From Planctomycetaceae bacterium (GTDB lineage: Bacteria; Planctomycetota; Planctomycetia; Pirellulales; Pirellulaceae): DNA of 43,507 nt. Below the pieces are notes generated by a model, which searched no databases, had not been told where the DNA came from, and saw nothing but the letters and a program-made list of their open reading frames with translations. The translations under genes and the position numbers were made by a program. Shown here piece after piece: positions 1-7,645 of the stretch (its first letter is position 1; every line of letters starts with the position of its first letter). The stretch spans positions 1 through 43,507 of the forward strand of contig PAPJ01000004.1 of assembly GCA_002709045.1 (NCBI GenBank), given 5' to 3'.

Positions 1-1
1 A

Positions 2-1615
2 CATCATGGTCATGGACATGCAGACGACGGACATGCAGACGACGGACATGCAGACGACGGACATGCAGACGATGGACATGCTGCTGATACGCACGCCGCA
101 CGTGACGTTCGTTCCAGTCGGTATGATGATAATCTCGATGATTTCTATCATCATCAGTTACACGCTCATAATCGTACCGGATTCATTTATCAGAAACTGC
201 GTGAACCGCGTTCATATGACTATCATAAGACAGATGGGATTCGTTACAACGATCGCTTGCGCATGCCTTTATTCCCCTTCAGTACAGAGGATCGTGAGGC
301 GGTAATAACATTTGTGTTGGGCCTGGTAGCCGATCCGCCACGTACAAAGTATGTTTATCAGCCAAGCACTCGTACTCAAGCATTGATAGCAGGTAAAAAA
401 GTTATTGATAAATACAATTGCGCTGGCTGTCATGTGCTGGAAGCTGAAAAATGGACGCTTGATATGACGGAGGATCAACTGGTAACGGTGCTGGCACAGC
501 ACGTGGATCCGATCAAAGAGTATCCGTTTATGGTTCCGTCATATAGTCAGGACGAAATCGATTCAGCTAGTATGTCCAACGAGCGTGATCGAACGGTTGC
601 CATCATTGAGGGCATGCCAACCGTTGGTAATACCGGTTTGGCCTCTGCTACGGATGCGGAATTTGGTGACCCGATTGATGAATATCTTGAAGACCCGTTC
701 AAGTTGAATGGCATTGGAGAGTTGCAGTTTCAGTTGTGGAATGCAAGTCCAATAAAAGGTGGTATTGCAGTTTCCGGATCGAATGTATCCCGAATTCAGC
801 CCGCCGCAGTTGCTAACCGTAAAGTGGCATATGGCGGAGTCCTGTCCCGATATTTATTACCGTACGTGACGCAGCGTGAAAAGTTGTCTAACCCGCAGGC
901 TAAAGGTTCAGAAAGCTGGGCATGGGTTGCGCCTCCGTTGGTTGGCGAAGGAGCAAAAGTACAGAATCAATGGTTCCACGACTTCTTACTCGAGCCTTAT
1001 AGTATTCGACCTGCAGTCGTATTACGAATGCCTAAATTCAATATGTCGAGTCAGGAAGCAACCGAGATTGTTAATTACTTTGCAGCTCGTGATAATGCTG
1101 TCTATCCATACGAATACGATCATCGCGTTAATGGTGAGCACTTAGCAGAAGCAGACGCTGCATATCTTGAGCTTAATCAAGATGCTGAACCGGGCGATCG
1201 TCTTGCTGACGCGATGCAGATCGTCGTTAGTCAGGATTACTGCGTAAAGTGTCATGCCGTGGCGGACTTTATGCCAAGTGGAACGGCCAAAGGACTTGCT
1301 CCAGACCTTGGTTTGGTACACAAACGGTTACGTGCCGATTATGTAAGACGTTGGATTGCAAAACCAAATGCAATTCTTCCATATACTGCGATGCCAGTCA
1401 TCGTACCTTATGACAGTTCAGCACAACATTTAGGTGCTGTTCAGACTCAGAAACTATTCCATGGTAATAGTCCTGAGACTTTGAATGCCCTGGTTGATCT
1501 GTTGATGAATTTTGATAATTACGCCAAAGAACGTGCGTCGGTCACCAAATTGGTGGATGATGCGAAAGCAGCTAAGGAAGCGGAAGCAGCTGCTGCCGCT
1601 GCTTCGGAGGAGTAA
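2..1615 (+). CDS. Multi-domain c-type cytochrome, 5'-truncated by window edge
   Basis: The reading frame is open from the first base of the window, so the start codon lies upstream and the ATG at 257 is internal. The visible 537 residues begin with a His/Asp-rich tract. A RLRMP motif followed by LFPFS looks like the end of one cytochrome c domain (Met ligand). A second domain has heme site CAGCH at visible residues 140-144 and its probable Met ligand in RMPKF, with roughly 160 residues inserted between them. A third has CVKCH at 414-418 and Met in TAMPVI. The C-terminus is an Ala/Glu-rich tail. Covalent heme attachment by CXXCH means a periplasmic or membrane-exposed electron carrier. It precedes two cupredoxin-like proteins and a diheme cytochrome upstream of coxBA, so a role in passing electrons towards the oxidase is likely (inference). 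Which quinol-oxidising complex it belongs to cannot be told, because the upstream genes are missing. Confidence 0.85.
   Translation, partial: HHGHGHADDGHADDGHADDGHADDGHAADTHAARDVRSSRYDDNLDDFYHHQLHAHNRTGFIYQKLREPRSYDYHKTDGIRYNDRLRMPLFPFSTEDREAVITFVLGLVADPPRTKYVYQPSTRTQALIAGKKVIDKYNCAGCHVLEAEKWTLDMTEDQLVTVLAQHVDPIKEYPFMVPSYSQDEIDSASMSNERDRTVAIIEGMPTVGNTGLASATDAEFGDPIDEYLEDPFKLNGIGELQFQLWNASPIKGGIAVSGSNVSRIQPAAVANRKVAYGGVLSRYLLPYVTQREKLSNPQAKGSESWAWVAPPLVGEGAKVQNQWFHDFLLEPYSIRPAVVLRMPKFNMSSQEATEIVNYFAARDNAVYPYEYDHRVNGEHLAEADAAYLELNQDAEPGDRLADAMQIVVSQDYCVKCHAVADFMPSGTAKGLAPDLGLVHKRLRADYVRRWIAKPNAILPYTAMPVIVPYDSSAQHLGAVQTQKLFHGNSPETLNALVDLLMNFDNYAKERASVTKLVDDAKAAKEAEAAAAAASEE
14..88 (+). repeat. 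15-bp tandem repeat encoding His-Ala-Asp-Asp-Gly
   Basis: Four nearly identical copies of a 15-base unit (GGACATGCAGACGAC) start at 14, 29, 44 and 59. The fourth differs at its last base and a degenerate fifth runs to about 88. The unit is a multiple of three, so copy-number change keeps the frame of the cytochrome gene and only lengthens or shortens a His/Asp-rich segment. No spacers are present, so it is not CRISPR. Confidence 0.9.
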
Positions 1616-1632
1616 CAATAAACTAATAATTA

Positions 1633-1664
1633 GGATACAAGCCAAAGCGATTCCGCTTGTATCC
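1633..1664 (+). other. Intergenic hairpin after cytochrome gene
   Basis: A perfect 10-base inverted repeat (GGATACAAGC at 1633-1642, GCTTGTATCC at 1655-1664) encloses a 12-base loop, 18 bases after the cytochrome stop codon. No T-run follows, so it is a poor Rho-independent terminator. An RNA-stabilising or processing hairpin between operon genes is the more likely reading. Confidence 0.6.
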
Positions 1665-1682
1665 ACTTAACTAATATAAAAT

Positions 1683-1719
1683 CCTGTCTTCGGACAGGTG
1701 CTGACGCAGGACGAGTCAG
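1683..1719 (+). promoter_or_regulatory. Structured leader with UUCG tetraloop ahead of cupredoxin gene
   Basis: CCTGTC (1683-1688) and GACAGG (1693-1698) flank TTCG, giving a perfect six-pair stem closed by an extra-stable C(UUCG)G tetraloop. A second stem, CTGAC (1701-1705) with GTCAG (1715-1719), follows. GTCAGAT occurs again at 1732-1738, so CTGAC has two possible partners. TCCTG at 1682-1686 could also pair with CAGGA at 1707-1711 instead of forming the tetraloop hairpin. This is seen in sequence; a regulatory role is inference. Confidence 0.45.
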
Positions 1720-1776
1720 ATTTAATTTTCGGTCAGATCAATGATTGGTTTGCAGACCGTGGAATTCGAGGAAAAA

Positions 1777-2556
1777 ATGAAAAACCTAAAAATAATTTTA
1801 ATAGCCCTCATGGGTATCGTATTGCTTTCCAGCTCGAGTATGGCTCAGGAGTGGGGAAATCTGAAGTTTAAATTCACCTATGGCGGCGAGTATCAGGCTC
1901 CGGCCAAGATTGCCGTCACGCGTGACGCTGCTATCTGCGGGAAGTTCGGTCTAGTTGATGAATCGTTGGTTGTGAATCCGGAGAATAAAGGGATTTCCAA
2001 TGTGATTGTCTTTTATCGTGATCGTACTCCGGCCAAGATTCACCCTTCTTACAATGACACGCTGGAAGCCCCGGTCATCGTCGACAATATTAAATGTCGT
2101 TTTGAGCCTCGTGTTGCGTCGGTTTGGACCAAACGAAAGATCGATTTCAAGAATAGTGATCCGGTTGGACATAACGTCAAAGTTGATACTTTTTTCAATC
2201 CGGTAATCAATCCGATTTTACCGTCCGGTGCAAAGATCAGTCAGTCGTACTCAATGGAGGAACGTCTGCCGACCAAGATTAGCTGCTCAATTCACCCCTG
2301 GATGACAGGTTGGATTGTTGTGCGTAATGATCCTTATATCGGGGTTAGCGATAAAGATGGAAACCTTGAGATCAAAAACCTTCCGGCAGGTGAATTTGAA
2401 TTTCAGATCTGGCAGGAAAAAGCAGGTTATATCCAGCAGGTCACTCAGGACGGTAAGACGATAGAGTGGGCTCGTGGTCGTGTGAAAATCAAAATTGAAG
2501 ATGGTAAGACGACAGACTTTGGAACCATCATTATTGATGCAGATCAGTTCAAATAA
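1777..2556 (+). CDS. Secreted cupredoxin-like protein with amicyanin-type copper loop
   Basis: A 259-residue exported protein. The ATG at 1777 was chosen over the one at 1741 because it has GAGG five bases upstream and starts a classic signal peptide (MKNLKIILIALMG, cleavage probably after SMAQ). The central part fits a type 1 copper fold: His132 in a GHN motif, then Cys170, His173 and Met176 in CSIHPWM. The C-x2-H-x2-M spacing is the one found in amicyanin. The C-terminal part (about residues 185-215, with DKDGNLEIKNLPAGEFEF) resembles a CnaB/carboxypeptidase-regulatory beta sandwich. It is a paralogue of the next gene. Position between cytochromes and coxB suggests a periplasmic electron or copper carrier for the oxidase (inference); no methylamine dehydrogenase gene is present. 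Confidence 0.75.
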   Translation: MKNLKIILIALMGIVLLSSSSMAQEWGNLKFKFTYGGEYQAPAKIAVTRDAAICGKFGLVDESLVVNPENKGISNVIVFYRDRTPAKIHPSYNDTLEAPVIVDNIKCRFEPRVASVWTKRKIDFKNSDPVGHNVKVDTFFNPVINPILPSGAKISQSYSMEERLPTKISCSIHPWMTGWIVVRNDPYIGVSDKDGNLEIKNLPAGEFEFQIWQEKAGYIQQVTQDGKTIEWARGRVKIKIEDGKTTDFGTIIIDADQFK

Positions 2557-2600
2557 TCATTGCTTTGAGCACGTAAGTTCAAAAGTATTGGAAATTGAAA

Positions 2601-3524
2601 ATGAAATCTATAAATAGAATTTTCGGCTTCACATTGTCAGTGGCGGTGTCTTGCCTGCTGGGATGTCAGCGGGGGCTTCCTGAAAGTGTTGGTGTTGCTG
2701 ATGAAGATAATGTCAAACAAGTTGCATCGGCTTTTAAGCTGGAATCGACTGCCGGCGGCGGGGCTCAAGCCGCCTTGCCTGATCCGACGGGGTTTGCCAA
2801 CATCACAGGTAAAATTACCATCGATGGTAGCATCGATACAAACAAATTCGTGAGCTATGGGGTCAATAAAGACGCCAATGTCTGTAGCGCAGAAATCAAT
2901 AAACGCGTTCAGGTAAACAATGGTGCACTGCAATGGGGGCTTCTGTTTTATGATGGATCTTTTGAAGTCGGAAACGATAAGTGGGATCATCCTGATTATC
3001 AAGCTCAGGCTTCTATTGTTCTGGATGGTGATTTGGCTTTTGACCAAAAGGCCTGTATTTTCCTTTCTCGTATTAAAGCAATGCGAACAGGTCAGACGTT
3101 GCAGATTCTCAATAGTGACTCGGTTGGTCACAACGCAAAGCTGGACGGATTAACCTCAGCTAACCTGCAAATTGGTGCTGGTGCTTCGGTTGATTACAAA
3201 CCAGGTTTTCAGGAATCAAAGCCATTTGGCGTTTCCTGTAGTGCTCACCCATGGATGGGCTCCTATGTGATTGTCCGTGATAACTCCTTGTATGCTGTGA
3301 CGGCTGAGGATGGGACGTTTGAAATCAAGAATGTCCCAACGGGAGTAGAGTTGCCGTTTAAATTCTGGCATGAAGTGATTCAGTCAGGTTCCTTTTCAAT
3401 GACAGTAAATGAAGAAGAGTTTTCATTGAGCCGTGGTGGTTTCACCCTACCGAATCTGGAGGCGGGTCAAGACGTTGATCTGCAAATTACTATTAATGCC
3501 GAACACTTTAATAAGGCATTGTAG
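2601..3524 (+). CDS. Cupredoxin-like lipoprotein, paralogue of preceding gene
   Basis: A 307-residue protein with a lipoprotein signal: a hydrophobic stretch ends in the lipobox LLGC, so the mature protein is probably lipid-anchored. ATG 2601 is preferred to the in-frame TTG at 2595. After a low-complexity linker comes the same domain order as in the upstream gene: a beta domain with one conserved Cys, then His177 (VGHN), Cys213, His216 and Met219 in CSAHPWM, and a C-terminal CnaB-like segment. The four residues are placed as expected for a type 1 (blue) copper site with the short amicyanin-type loop. One copy is probably soluble and one membrane-tethered, which would suit a shuttle and docking pair (inference). 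Spacing to its neighbours (44 and 50 bases) is consistent with one operon. Confidence 0.75.
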   Translation: MKSINRIFGFTLSVAVSCLLGCQRGLPESVGVADEDNVKQVASAFKLESTAGGGAQAALPDPTGFANITGKITIDGSIDTNKFVSYGVNKDANVCSAEINKRVQVNNGALQWGLLFYDGSFEVGNDKWDHPDYQAQASIVLDGDLAFDQKACIFLSRIKAMRTGQTLQILNSDSVGHNAKLDGLTSANLQIGAGASVDYKPGFQESKPFGVSCSAHPWMGSYVIVRDNSLYAVTAEDGTFEIKNVPTGVELPFKFWHEVIQSGSFSMTVNEEEFSLSRGGFTLPNLEAGQDVDLQITINAEHFNKAL

Positions 3525-3574
3525 ACCGTTAATGGAAATAAATAACTTCGGTTTCAAGTAAAGCAATAGCAAGA

Positions 3575-4936
3575 ATGAAACTAAAACGATCAACATTAAT
3601 GACCGAAACCGCAAGCAAGGGGGTGCTAGCCTCATTGTTAGTGGGCTGTATGTTTATATTTACCGGTTGTAATTCGGAGCCAGCTTCGTTTCAGATAAAT
3701 GAAGCTTATATTCGCGCTGTCGAATTTAAATCCGATGTCACCAAGCCGGCATTGCGTGAACCTGAGACGCAACTAACAGATCTACAAAAGAAGAATGTTA
3801 GTGAAATTATGGAAGGGTTGTTTGGTACCCCTGATGAACCTAAACTGCCGGGAGGAGTCGGCTTGAAAGGTTTTCTAAGTTTGAGAAAGCTCAAAATTTC
3901 AGCAGGCCCGGTAACCTATACCGGTGAACCAGACAATACCACCGGTGTGGAGACTGGTCTGTACCGTCGACATTGTGCACACTGTCACGGTGTTTCCGGG
4001 GTTGGACACGGCCCCACGGCACAGTTTTTGAACCCATATCCTCGTGATTATCGTATGGGACAGTTTAAGTTCAAGTTGACCGATGGAGATGGTGCTTATA
4101 AGAAGCCATCGAAAGCAGATTTCCAACATCTGTTACTGGAGGGGATTGCAGGCACCGCGATGCCGAGTTTTCGGGTTCTTTCTGAGCCTGAGCGAGATGC
4201 AATGATTGATTATGTGATCTATCTTTCAATTCGGGGCCAGATGGAGCGTGCATTAATTGATGCGGCATATTTAACGGCAAGTGATTCAACCGACATTCCG
4301 GACAATCCGGATAAAATCTTAGTCCGGTTCGGCGAAGAAGATGGCGTCGGCGAAGACCTTGAGATTGTCAAGGAATTGCTGACCCCCATTATTCTTCCAT
4401 GGGCAAATGGTGGCGGAGGTACTGTTCAGCGAACGATCGAAGAAGCACCGGATGAATGGGATGGTGATGAGAGTATTGAATTGGGAAGAAAACTTTTTTA
4501 CCAGTCAAAAGCAAACTGCTATAGCTGTCACGGTCAGACTGCCGTTGGGGACGGTCAAAATAATCTTTTTGATAACTGGACACTCGAACATATAGGTAAT
4601 GATCCTGAGAATGCGGTTGGTGCCGGTGAAGATGGCGCAACTGTCGGAATCCCGGTTTACTTTTATGATGAGCAACTTGCTCAGATAGGTGTGGTGAGTC
4701 CCAGAAATATTAAACCTCGTAATCTGAGGTTGGGAAATTATCGTGGAGGGCGGCGACCGATAGATATTTATCAGAGAATCACCGGTGGGATTGAAGGAAC
4801 CCCGATGCCCTCTAATACTAAATTAACGAAGGCAGAGGCATGGGCACTGGTTGCATATGTTTTGAGTTTACCCTACGAACCGGCAAGTCGCCCAAAGACG
4901 GCTCCGGTTTTTCAGGGAGTTGGCCCGAACAAATAA
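3575..4936 (+). CDS. Diheme cytochrome c lipoprotein
   Basis: A 453-residue exported protein. The N-terminus has a hydrophobic segment ending in the lipobox FTGC, so it is probably lipid-anchored. Two cytochrome c domains follow. Heme site one is CAHCH at residues 134-138 with a probable Met ligand in GTAMPSF. Heme site two is CYSCH at 315-319 with a probable Met in GTPMPSN. Each domain ends in the usual C-terminal helix (DYVIYLS and AYVLSLP). The gene lies 49 bases before coxB, and that CoxB lacks a fused cytochrome c domain, so this protein is the best candidate for direct electron donor to CuA (inference from context). It resembles ActE-type cytochromes only in the general cytochrome c fold; no other alternative complex III subunit is visible. 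Confidence 0.85.
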   Translation: MKLKRSTLMTETASKGVLASLLVGCMFIFTGCNSEPASFQINEAYIRAVEFKSDVTKPALREPETQLTDLQKKNVSEIMEGLFGTPDEPKLPGGVGLKGFLSLRKLKISAGPVTYTGEPDNTTGVETGLYRRHCAHCHGVSGVGHGPTAQFLNPYPRDYRMGQFKFKLTDGDGAYKKPSKADFQHLLLEGIAGTAMPSFRVLSEPERDAMIDYVIYLSIRGQMERALIDAAYLTASDSTDIPDNPDKILVRFGEEDGVGEDLEIVKELLTPIILPWANGGGGTVQRTIEEAPDEWDGDESIELGRKLFYQSKANCYSCHGQTAVGDGQNNLFDNWTLEHIGNDPENAVGAGEDGATVGIPVYFYDEQLAQIGVVSPRNIKPRNLRLGNYRGGRRPIDIYQRITGGIEGTPMPSNTKLTKAEAWALVAYVLSLPYEPASRPKTAPVFQGVGPNK

Positions 4937-4950
4937 CATTTAACACTTAA

Positions 4951-4964
4951 GTAACAAACGTTAC
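4951..4964 (+). other. Small hairpin before coxB
   Basis: GTAAC (4951-4955) and GTTAC (4960-4964) form a five-pair stem with a four-base loop in the 49-base gap before coxB. It lacks a T-run. The function is unknown and it may be incidental. Confidence 0.25.
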
Positions 4965-4985
4965 ATAATTGAGAATTTTGGGAGA

Positions 4986-5798
4986 ATGACAGTGGGACGG
5001 TTTTGGAGCCTACTATTCCTGTTGGTACCTGTATTAGGAGTCGCAGTATTTGTATTTGCGGTGGTTCCTGGAGGTATCTTCGATAATCACTGGTTGCCTG
5101 AAGACATTAGTCAGCATGGCAAGGTGATTGACGACCTGTTTATGTTCATTCTTTATTTGACAGGTGTCATCTTCATAGTGACCGGCGCATTGTTGTTCTG
5201 GTTTTGCTGGAAGTACGACGCAGAGAAGAATCCTGAACCCGTGAAGTTTTCTCATGGTTCTCATACACTGGAAATTGTTTGGTCGATTTTACCGGCAGCC
5301 ATACTTTTGTTTATTGCTGTTTTCCAAATGGATGCCTGGGCGGAAAATAAAATGGCCTATCCAACCAAAGATGACGGCAAAACAAAGAAACCAGCTTTGG
5401 CTTTAGTGACTGGTCGCCAGTTTGAATGGAGAATTCAGTACGCTGGTCCGGACGAAAAGATTGGAACCGAAGATGATTTGCACGTTGTTAATGATTTACA
5501 CATTCCAGTCAACGATGAAGTCGTCCTACGTGTCCAGAGTCAGGATGTACTACATAGTTTCTTTCTTCCAAATGTTCGAATTAAGCATGATCTTGTACCG
5601 GGTATGCAGCAACATGTTTGGTTCCAGACAAAGAAAACCGGTACTTACGATATTGTTTGTGCTGAACTGTGTGGTTGGGGTCATTATAAAATGAGAGGTC
5701 GCCTGATTGTTGAATCAAAAGACGACTTTGAAGTGTGGTACGCCAATGCCGTCCAGGAACAGAACCGTACCTCCAACAATGTTGATAGCGACAACTAG
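4986..5798 (+). CDS. coxB: Cytochrome c oxidase subunit II
   Basis: A 270-residue subunit that receives electrons from cytochrome c through the binuclear CuA centre. Two N-terminal membrane helices (about residues 7-30 and 50-75) are followed by a periplasmic cupredoxin domain. All CuA ligands are present: His190 and the C-x3-C-x3-H-x2-M motif with Cys225, Cys229, His233 and Met236. There is no C-terminal cytochrome c domain, unlike caa3-type CoxB. GGGAG lies just before the ATG. It is followed after 14 bases by coxA and preceded by a diheme cytochrome c, as expected for a cytochrome c oxidase rather than a quinol oxidase. Confidence 0.96.
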   Translation: MTVGRFWSLLFLLVPVLGVAVFVFAVVPGGIFDNHWLPEDISQHGKVIDDLFMFILYLTGVIFIVTGALLFWFCWKYDAEKNPEPVKFSHGSHTLEIVWSILPAAILLFIAVFQMDAWAENKMAYPTKDDGKTKKPALALVTGRQFEWRIQYAGPDEKIGTEDDLHVVNDLHIPVNDEVVLRVQSQDVLHSFFLPNVRIKHDLVPGMQQHVWFQTKKTGTYDIVCAELCGWGHYKMRGRLIVESKDDFEVWYANAVQEQNRTSNNVDSDN

Positions 5799-5812
5799 GA
5801 AATACTGAAATA

Positions 5813-7612
5813 ATGAACACTTCTTCTGCAGCATCACACGGGCATGGACATGGTGAAGGTATGAGCCTTAACCATTTCATCTCAACCTATGTGTTCTCTA
5901 AAGACCACAAGATGATTGGTTTGCAGTTTCTGTTTACAACGTTACTGTGGTTTATCGTGGGTGGTTTACTGGCTTTGGGTATTCGCTGGCAGTTGGCTTA
6001 TCCATGGAGTGATATGCCGATTATTGGAGGACGATTGTTCTCGGCCGAAGGGGGGCAGATTTCACCTGAATTCTATACCACTCTCTTCACAATGCATGCG
6101 ACAGTAATGATCTTCTTTGTAATCATTCCTATTTTGGCCGGTGCATTTGGTAACTATTTGATTCCTTTAATGATCGGTGCCGATGATATGGCATTCCCGA
6201 CATTGAATATGCTGAGCTACTGGTTTATGTGGCCAGCTTTTGTCTGTATTGGAATTAGTTTTCTTACTCCTCCCTACGGTGCAGGGGGGGGATGGACAAG
6301 TTATCCACCTTTGTCAGCCGTTCGTGCAGCAGCTCCTGGTAGTCAGATGGCTCAAACCTGGTGGTTAATGGGAGTTACTTTAGTTGGGATTTCATCAATG
6401 ATGGGTTCGGTAAACTATATGACAACCATTATTCAGATGCGTGCTCCCGGTCTGTCGATGTTCCGATTACCACTGACTATTTGGAGTATGTTCATTACAG
6501 CGGTCTTACAGGCTTTTGCTTTGCCTGTGTTGACTGCTGGTGGTTTCATGCAAATTCTTGACCGTATGCTCGGAACAGGATTTTTCCTGCCCGAAGGACT
6601 CGTCGTGAACAATGCTGATATGATCACCGGTGGTGGTCAGCCATTGTTGTGGCAGCATTTGTTCTGGTTTTATTCTCACCCTGCTGTGTACATTATGATC
6701 CTGCCGGCAATGGGTATGGTCTCAGACATACTTTCCTGTTTCGCCCGCAAACCGATTTTCGGTTATAAACCAATGGTTTACTCGATTTCAGGAATCGCCG
6801 GTTTGGGCTTTATTGTGTGGGGACACCATATGTTTGTCTCGGGTATGAACCCAATGCTCGGAATGACATTTATGGTCTCTACAATGATGATTGCTTTACC
6901 TTCAGCGGTGAAAGTATTTAACTGGCTTTGCACGATCTGGGGTGGAAAAGTTGAGTTTACAACGCCGATGTTGTTTTCACTTTCCTTTGTTTCGATGTTT
7001 GTGATTGGTGGTTTGTCAGGGATTTTTATGGCGGCTACACCTGTCGATATCTTTATTCATGATACCTATTATATTGTGGCTCATTTCCATTACGTGCTGT
7101 TCTGTGGAACAGCGATGGCAGTTATGGGAGCAATTTATTTTTGGTTCCCGAAAATGTTTGGACGGGCGATGAATGAAACTGCCGGTAAATGGCATTTCTT
7201 CTTAACCTTTCTCTTCATGAACGGAACATTTTACCTGATGCATATTCTCGGTGCGGTTGGTTTCCCCCGTCGATTGGCGGATCCATACCACTATGAGACC
7301 TTTAAGCATTTGTTACCCATGAACCGCTTTATAACCTGGTGTGCAGTCGGTATGGTTACCAGCCAGATTATTTTCGCGGTGAACTTTTTCTACAGCATTT
7401 TTAAGGGACAGAAAGTTGGCCGTAATCCATGGCGAAGTAACACGCTTGAGTGGTTTGCACCAAGTCCGCCAGTGGGACACGGAAACTTCGATGCACAACC
7501 AATTGTGTATCGCGGCCCTTATGAGTATGGTTCTCCTGAAGTTGATACAGACAATTATCCGCAGACTGAGCCACCACCGGAAGGTGTGGAACCGTCTGAT
7601 GATGGTCATTAA
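5813..7612 (+). CDS. coxA: Cytochrome c oxidase subunit I, A2-type heme-copper oxidase
   Basis: The 599-residue catalytic subunit reduces O2 to water and pumps protons. About twelve membrane helices are visible. The low-spin heme ligand His95 lies in TMHATVM. CuB ligands are His289 and the pair His338-His339 (WGHHMF). Tyr293, four residues after His289, is the expected cross-linked tyrosine. The helix VI motif is YSHPAV instead of the GHPEV of A1 enzymes, which assigns it to the A2 family where a Tyr-Ser pair replaces the D-channel glutamate. HDTYYIVAHFHYV carries the remaining heme ligands, and the lysine of FGYKPMVY is the likely K-channel residue. The N-terminus holds a short SHGHGHGE tract, and the C-terminal tail is acidic and proline-rich. 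Confidence 0.97.
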   Translation: MNTSSAASHGHGHGEGMSLNHFISTYVFSKDHKMIGLQFLFTTLLWFIVGGLLALGIRWQLAYPWSDMPIIGGRLFSAEGGQISPEFYTTLFTMHATVMIFFVIIPILAGAFGNYLIPLMIGADDMAFPTLNMLSYWFMWPAFVCIGISFLTPPYGAGGGWTSYPPLSAVRAAAPGSQMAQTWWLMGVTLVGISSMMGSVNYMTTIIQMRAPGLSMFRLPLTIWSMFITAVLQAFALPVLTAGGFMQILDRMLGTGFFLPEGLVVNNADMITGGGQPLLWQHLFWFYSHPAVYIMILPAMGMVSDILSCFARKPIFGYKPMVYSISGIAGLGFIVWGHHMFVSGMNPMLGMTFMVSTMMIALPSAVKVFNWLCTIWGGKVEFTTPMLFSLSFVSMFVIGGLSGIFMAATPVDIFIHDTYYIVAHFHYVLFCGTAMAVMGAIYFWFPKMFGRAMNETAGKWHFFLTFLFMNGTFYLMHILGAVGFPRRLADPYHYETFKHLLPMNRFITWCAVGMVTSQIIFAVNFFYSIFKGQKVGRNPWRSNTLEWFAPSPPVGHGNFDAQPIVYRGPYEYGSPEVDTDNYPQTEPPPEGVEPSDDGH

Positions 7613-7645
7613 TTAACTTGGGATTACCCAAAAAGGTAAGTGACA

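Noticed and set aside
14..88. Possible CRISPR-like array
   Set aside because: Fifteen-base units are contiguous, have no spacers and are translated in frame.
257..1615. CDS starting at ATG 257
   Set aside because: The frame is open from base 2 without a stop and already shows a cytochrome-domain end and His/Asp repeats, so 257 is internal.
1633..1664. Rho-independent terminator
   Set aside because: A good stem but no following T-run; downstream genes are functionally linked.
1683..1738. Hammerhead-type ribozyme
   Set aside because: CTGAC resembles part of the core, but the required CUGANGA and GAAA elements are missing.
2637..3131. 164-residue open frame on the - strand
   Set aside because: It lies wholly inside the cupredoxin lipoprotein gene and has no domain or Shine-Dalgarno support.
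1777..3524. True methylamine utilisation (mau) genes
   Set aside because: Only the copper loop resembles amicyanin; no MADH subunits or mau maturation genes are present.
3575..4936. ActE subunit of alternative complex III
   Set aside because: Two heme sites and the absence of other act genes in the window do not support this; generic diheme cytochrome is safer.
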